This document shows, in pieces, positions 5,520-6,930 of a stretch of DNA of 6,930 nt (its first letter is position 1; every line of letters starts with the position of its first letter). The notes beneath the pieces are model-generated. The model had not been told where the DNA came from. It did no database searches and saw only the letters and a list, made by a program, of their open reading frames with translations. Location of the stretch: NCBI GenBank assembly GCA_009783395.1, contig WRHA01000317.1:1-6930 (forward strand), written 5' to 3'. This DNA comes from Defluviitaleaceae bacterium. Its GTDB lineage: Bacteria; Bacillota; Clostridia; Lachnospirales; WQUN01. A program made the position numbers and the translations under genes.

Positions 5520-6704
5520 ATGAACGAAAAAATGCGCATTTTGAAAATGATTGAAGATGGAAAAATTTCTGCGGCGGAAGCGGCGGATTTGCTTGCATCG
5601 CTTGATGGCGGAGGAGGCGACCGACCTGTTCCTCCTCCTTTCCGCGCACATGATGAGGCGGCATCTTCGCGCCGAGATGAGCAACAGCGCGGAAGCGAAC
5701 GATCTCTTTACGATTCAAGCTATCGAGATTTGGGTGAAAAATTCGAAAGCTTTGCGCGTGATGCCGCGCCAAAGGTGGAAAAATTCACAAAAGCCTTCGC
5801 GGAAAAAATCGTTGGCGCAACGGACAAATTATCCGACACTTTTGTCCCCGAGGGCGAGCATGATCCACAACGCGCCCCCTCCCCTTCCCCGTCGCGAAAG
5901 GCCAAAAATACAGTCGAAAAGCAAGTCGAACTGCTTGTCGAACCCGATGGTTCAAACGAACTTAATCTCACTTGCCTTAACGGAGACGTTCGCATTCGCG
6001 GCTACAATGGCGACAAAATTACCGCACGCATAACTTATCGCGCAAATAAATCCGGTGCACCGATCGAAATAAAAAAACTCGGCGGCAAATATACTTTGCA
6101 TTACGAGCCGGAGGATTTTTGTACGGTTTCGATTGACGCATTTGTGCCGGAGCGTGCGTTTGGCGTAATAAAAGTCGACTTAATGAACGGCAATTTCGAT
6201 GTGTCGACACTTTCGGCGAATGAAATCCACTTCACAAACGCAAACGGCAACACTTCGATTGCAGAAATTTCCGCCGTAAAGTTTTTTGCCGAGGCAAGCA
6301 ACGGTCGACTTTCCGTTTCAAAAATTGCGTCCGACAGTGCGACAATCGAAAATTTAAACGGCTCAACCGAGGCCAATGATATCGACATCGCAAATCTCAA
6401 ATTGACAAATTACAACGCGCCGCTTTCGATTATCATGTCAAAATTTTCGCGCCACACCAATTATATTTGGAACGTGGAAACGGGAAATGCAAAGCTGGGC
6501 ATAAATCTACCCTCTGCGCGTGATGTTGGCTACCATATAAAGGCGCACGCGTCTATGGGAAAAATTCGCGTCGGGCTTGCGGATTTGAAATATGTAATAA
6601 ATGAGCCGTACGTGGTAGAGGCACAAAGCGCGAACCTGGATTACGCCGCAAAAAAAATAAGGCTCGCCGCCGAAACATCGAATGCACCGCTCCTGATAAA
6701 TTAG
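5520..6704 (+). CDS. DUF4097 family beta-strand repeat protein (YvlB/LiaX-like)
   Basis: A 394-residue protein. Its N-terminus, EKMRILKMIEDGKISAAEAA (3-22), matches the small helical SHOCT-like domain at the start of B. subtilis YvlB and enterococcal LiaX, proteins linked to envelope-stress responses. A low-complexity linker follows (glycine run 30-33, PVPPPF, later SPSPS near 121-125), with a helical stretch about 68-106. From about 133 to the end is a DUF4097-type beta-solenoid. Asn-Gly turns recur at residues 223, 242, 261 and 280, with Asn-Ala at 299, an exact 19-residue step. No signal peptide or transmembrane helix is visible, so its location is uncertain. It starts one base after the loader stop codon and a terminator follows, making it the last gene of the dnaD operon. 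A role in replication is not established; cotranscription may simply be convenient. Confidence 0.88.
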   Translation: MNEKMRILKMIEDGKISAAEAADLLASLDGGGGDRPVPPPFRAHDEAASSRRDEQQRGSERSLYDSSYRDLGEKFESFARDAAPKVEKFTKAFAEKIVGATDKLSDTFVPEGEHDPQRAPSPSPSRKAKNTVEKQVELLVEPDGSNELNLTCLNGDVRIRGYNGDKITARITYRANKSGAPIEIKKLGGKYTLHYEPEDFCTVSIDAFVPERAFGVIKVDLMNGNFDVSTLSANEIHFTNANGNTSIAEISAVKFFAEASNGRLSVSKIASDSATIENLNGSTEANDIDIANLKLTNYNAPLSIIMSKFSRHTNYIWNVETGNAKLGINLPSARDVGYHIKAHASMGKIRVGLADLKYVINEPYVVEAQSANLDYAAKKIRLAAETSNAPLLIN

Positions 6705-6724
6705 AGAGCAAAATGATTCGGGAA

Positions 6725-6770
6725 AAAATGCCCTGTAAGCCGCTTATGAAGCGGGCTTGCAGGGCATTTT
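6725..6770 (+). terminator. Hairpin terminator at the end of the dnaD-loader-DUF4097 operon
   Basis: AAAATGCCCTG (6725-6735) pairs perfectly with CAGGGCATTTT (6760-6770). The stem continues through TAAGCCGCTT and AAGCGGGCTTG with one G/T pair and one bulged G, closing on an ATG loop (6746-6748). The rightward U-tract is only four Ts. On the other strand six Ts follow (from 6728-6723), so it may work in both directions. Confidence 0.85.
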
Positions 6771-6799
6771 AAAAAGGAACAAATTCTTAGAATTGTTCC
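6771..6799 (-). terminator. Leftward intrinsic terminator facing the operon
   Basis: GGAAC and AATTC (6776-6786) pair with GAATTGTTCC (6790-6799), one A bulged, around a three-base loop. Only on the minus strand is the hairpin followed directly by five Ts (6775-6771). It lies five bases from the rightward terminator, so it would end a leftward transcript entering from the right edge. Confidence 0.65.
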
Positions 6800-6930
6800 G
6801 CATATCTTGGTACATAAGCTCGATTAAAATAGTCTCAAGTCCCGAGGCGACACCTTTCAACGCCGTCTCTCGCAAGCGTCCCTATACGACAAACGGTAGC
6901 CCCGTCCCTGCGTAATAAACGCCTCTGTAT
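6800..6930 (-). other. Unassigned tail, possibly the 3' end of a leftward transcript
   Basis: No gene is recognised in these 131 bases. Because a leftward terminator lies at its left end, a leftward gene remnant or RNA is possible. All three minus-strand frames contain a stop: one at 6859-6857, one at 6837-6835, and one in-frame TAG near the right end. The longest open piece has about 30 codons, and none resembles a family I know. It could be a degenerate gene end, a dispersed intergenic repeat or a non-coding RNA. Confidence 0.3.

Noticed and set aside
5861..5869. TGATCCACA, a near DnaA box inside the DUF4097 gene
   Set aside because: One mismatch at a key position, isolated and intragenic; such single near-matches are expected by chance.

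Overview
The window looks like chromosomal DNA from a Gram-positive bacterium of the Firmicutes, most likely a clostridial lineage. This rests on gene content: a DnaD-domain protein next to a DnaI/DnaC-like helicase loader, a stalk-domain plus CAP secreted protein, and a LiaX/YvlB-type DUF4097 protein. Strong AAAGGAG-type ribosome binding sites and U-tract terminators fit the same picture. No rRNA, tRNA, CRISPR, insertion sequence or phage gene was seen, and the genus cannot be read from the sequence.

Layout, left to right. Positions 1-1569 hold two leftward genes for exported cell-wall proteins. The outer one is the N-terminal half of a D-alanyl-D-alanine carboxypeptidase, cut by the window edge. 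The other is a complete secreted protein with two copper-amine-oxidase-N-like repeats and a CAP/SCP domain. A 188 bp divergent intergenic region separates them from rightward murC (1758-3134), an intact UDP-N-acetylmuramate--L-alanine ligase. All three genes act on peptidoglycan or the cell surface.

The murC to dnaD gap (3135-3463) is the most interesting part. It holds four perfect DnaA boxes (TTATCCACA), all in the same orientation, as two close pairs about 200 bp apart. Between the pairs lie a strong intrinsic terminator and a stretch of about 95 bp with only about 23% GC. Immediately to the right is a tight rightward operon: a DnaD/DnaB-family primosome protein with two tandem DnaB_2-type domains, a zinc-binding AAA+ helicase loader, and a DUF4097 protein one base after the loader stop codon. 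The arrangement suggests either a replication origin or origin-like site, or an operon of replication-initiation genes under DnaA control. dnaA itself is not in the window.

The operon ends in a long hairpin terminator (6725-6770). A second hairpin beside it faces the other way, which implies a leftward transcript arriving from the right edge. The last 130 bases contain no gene I can identify.
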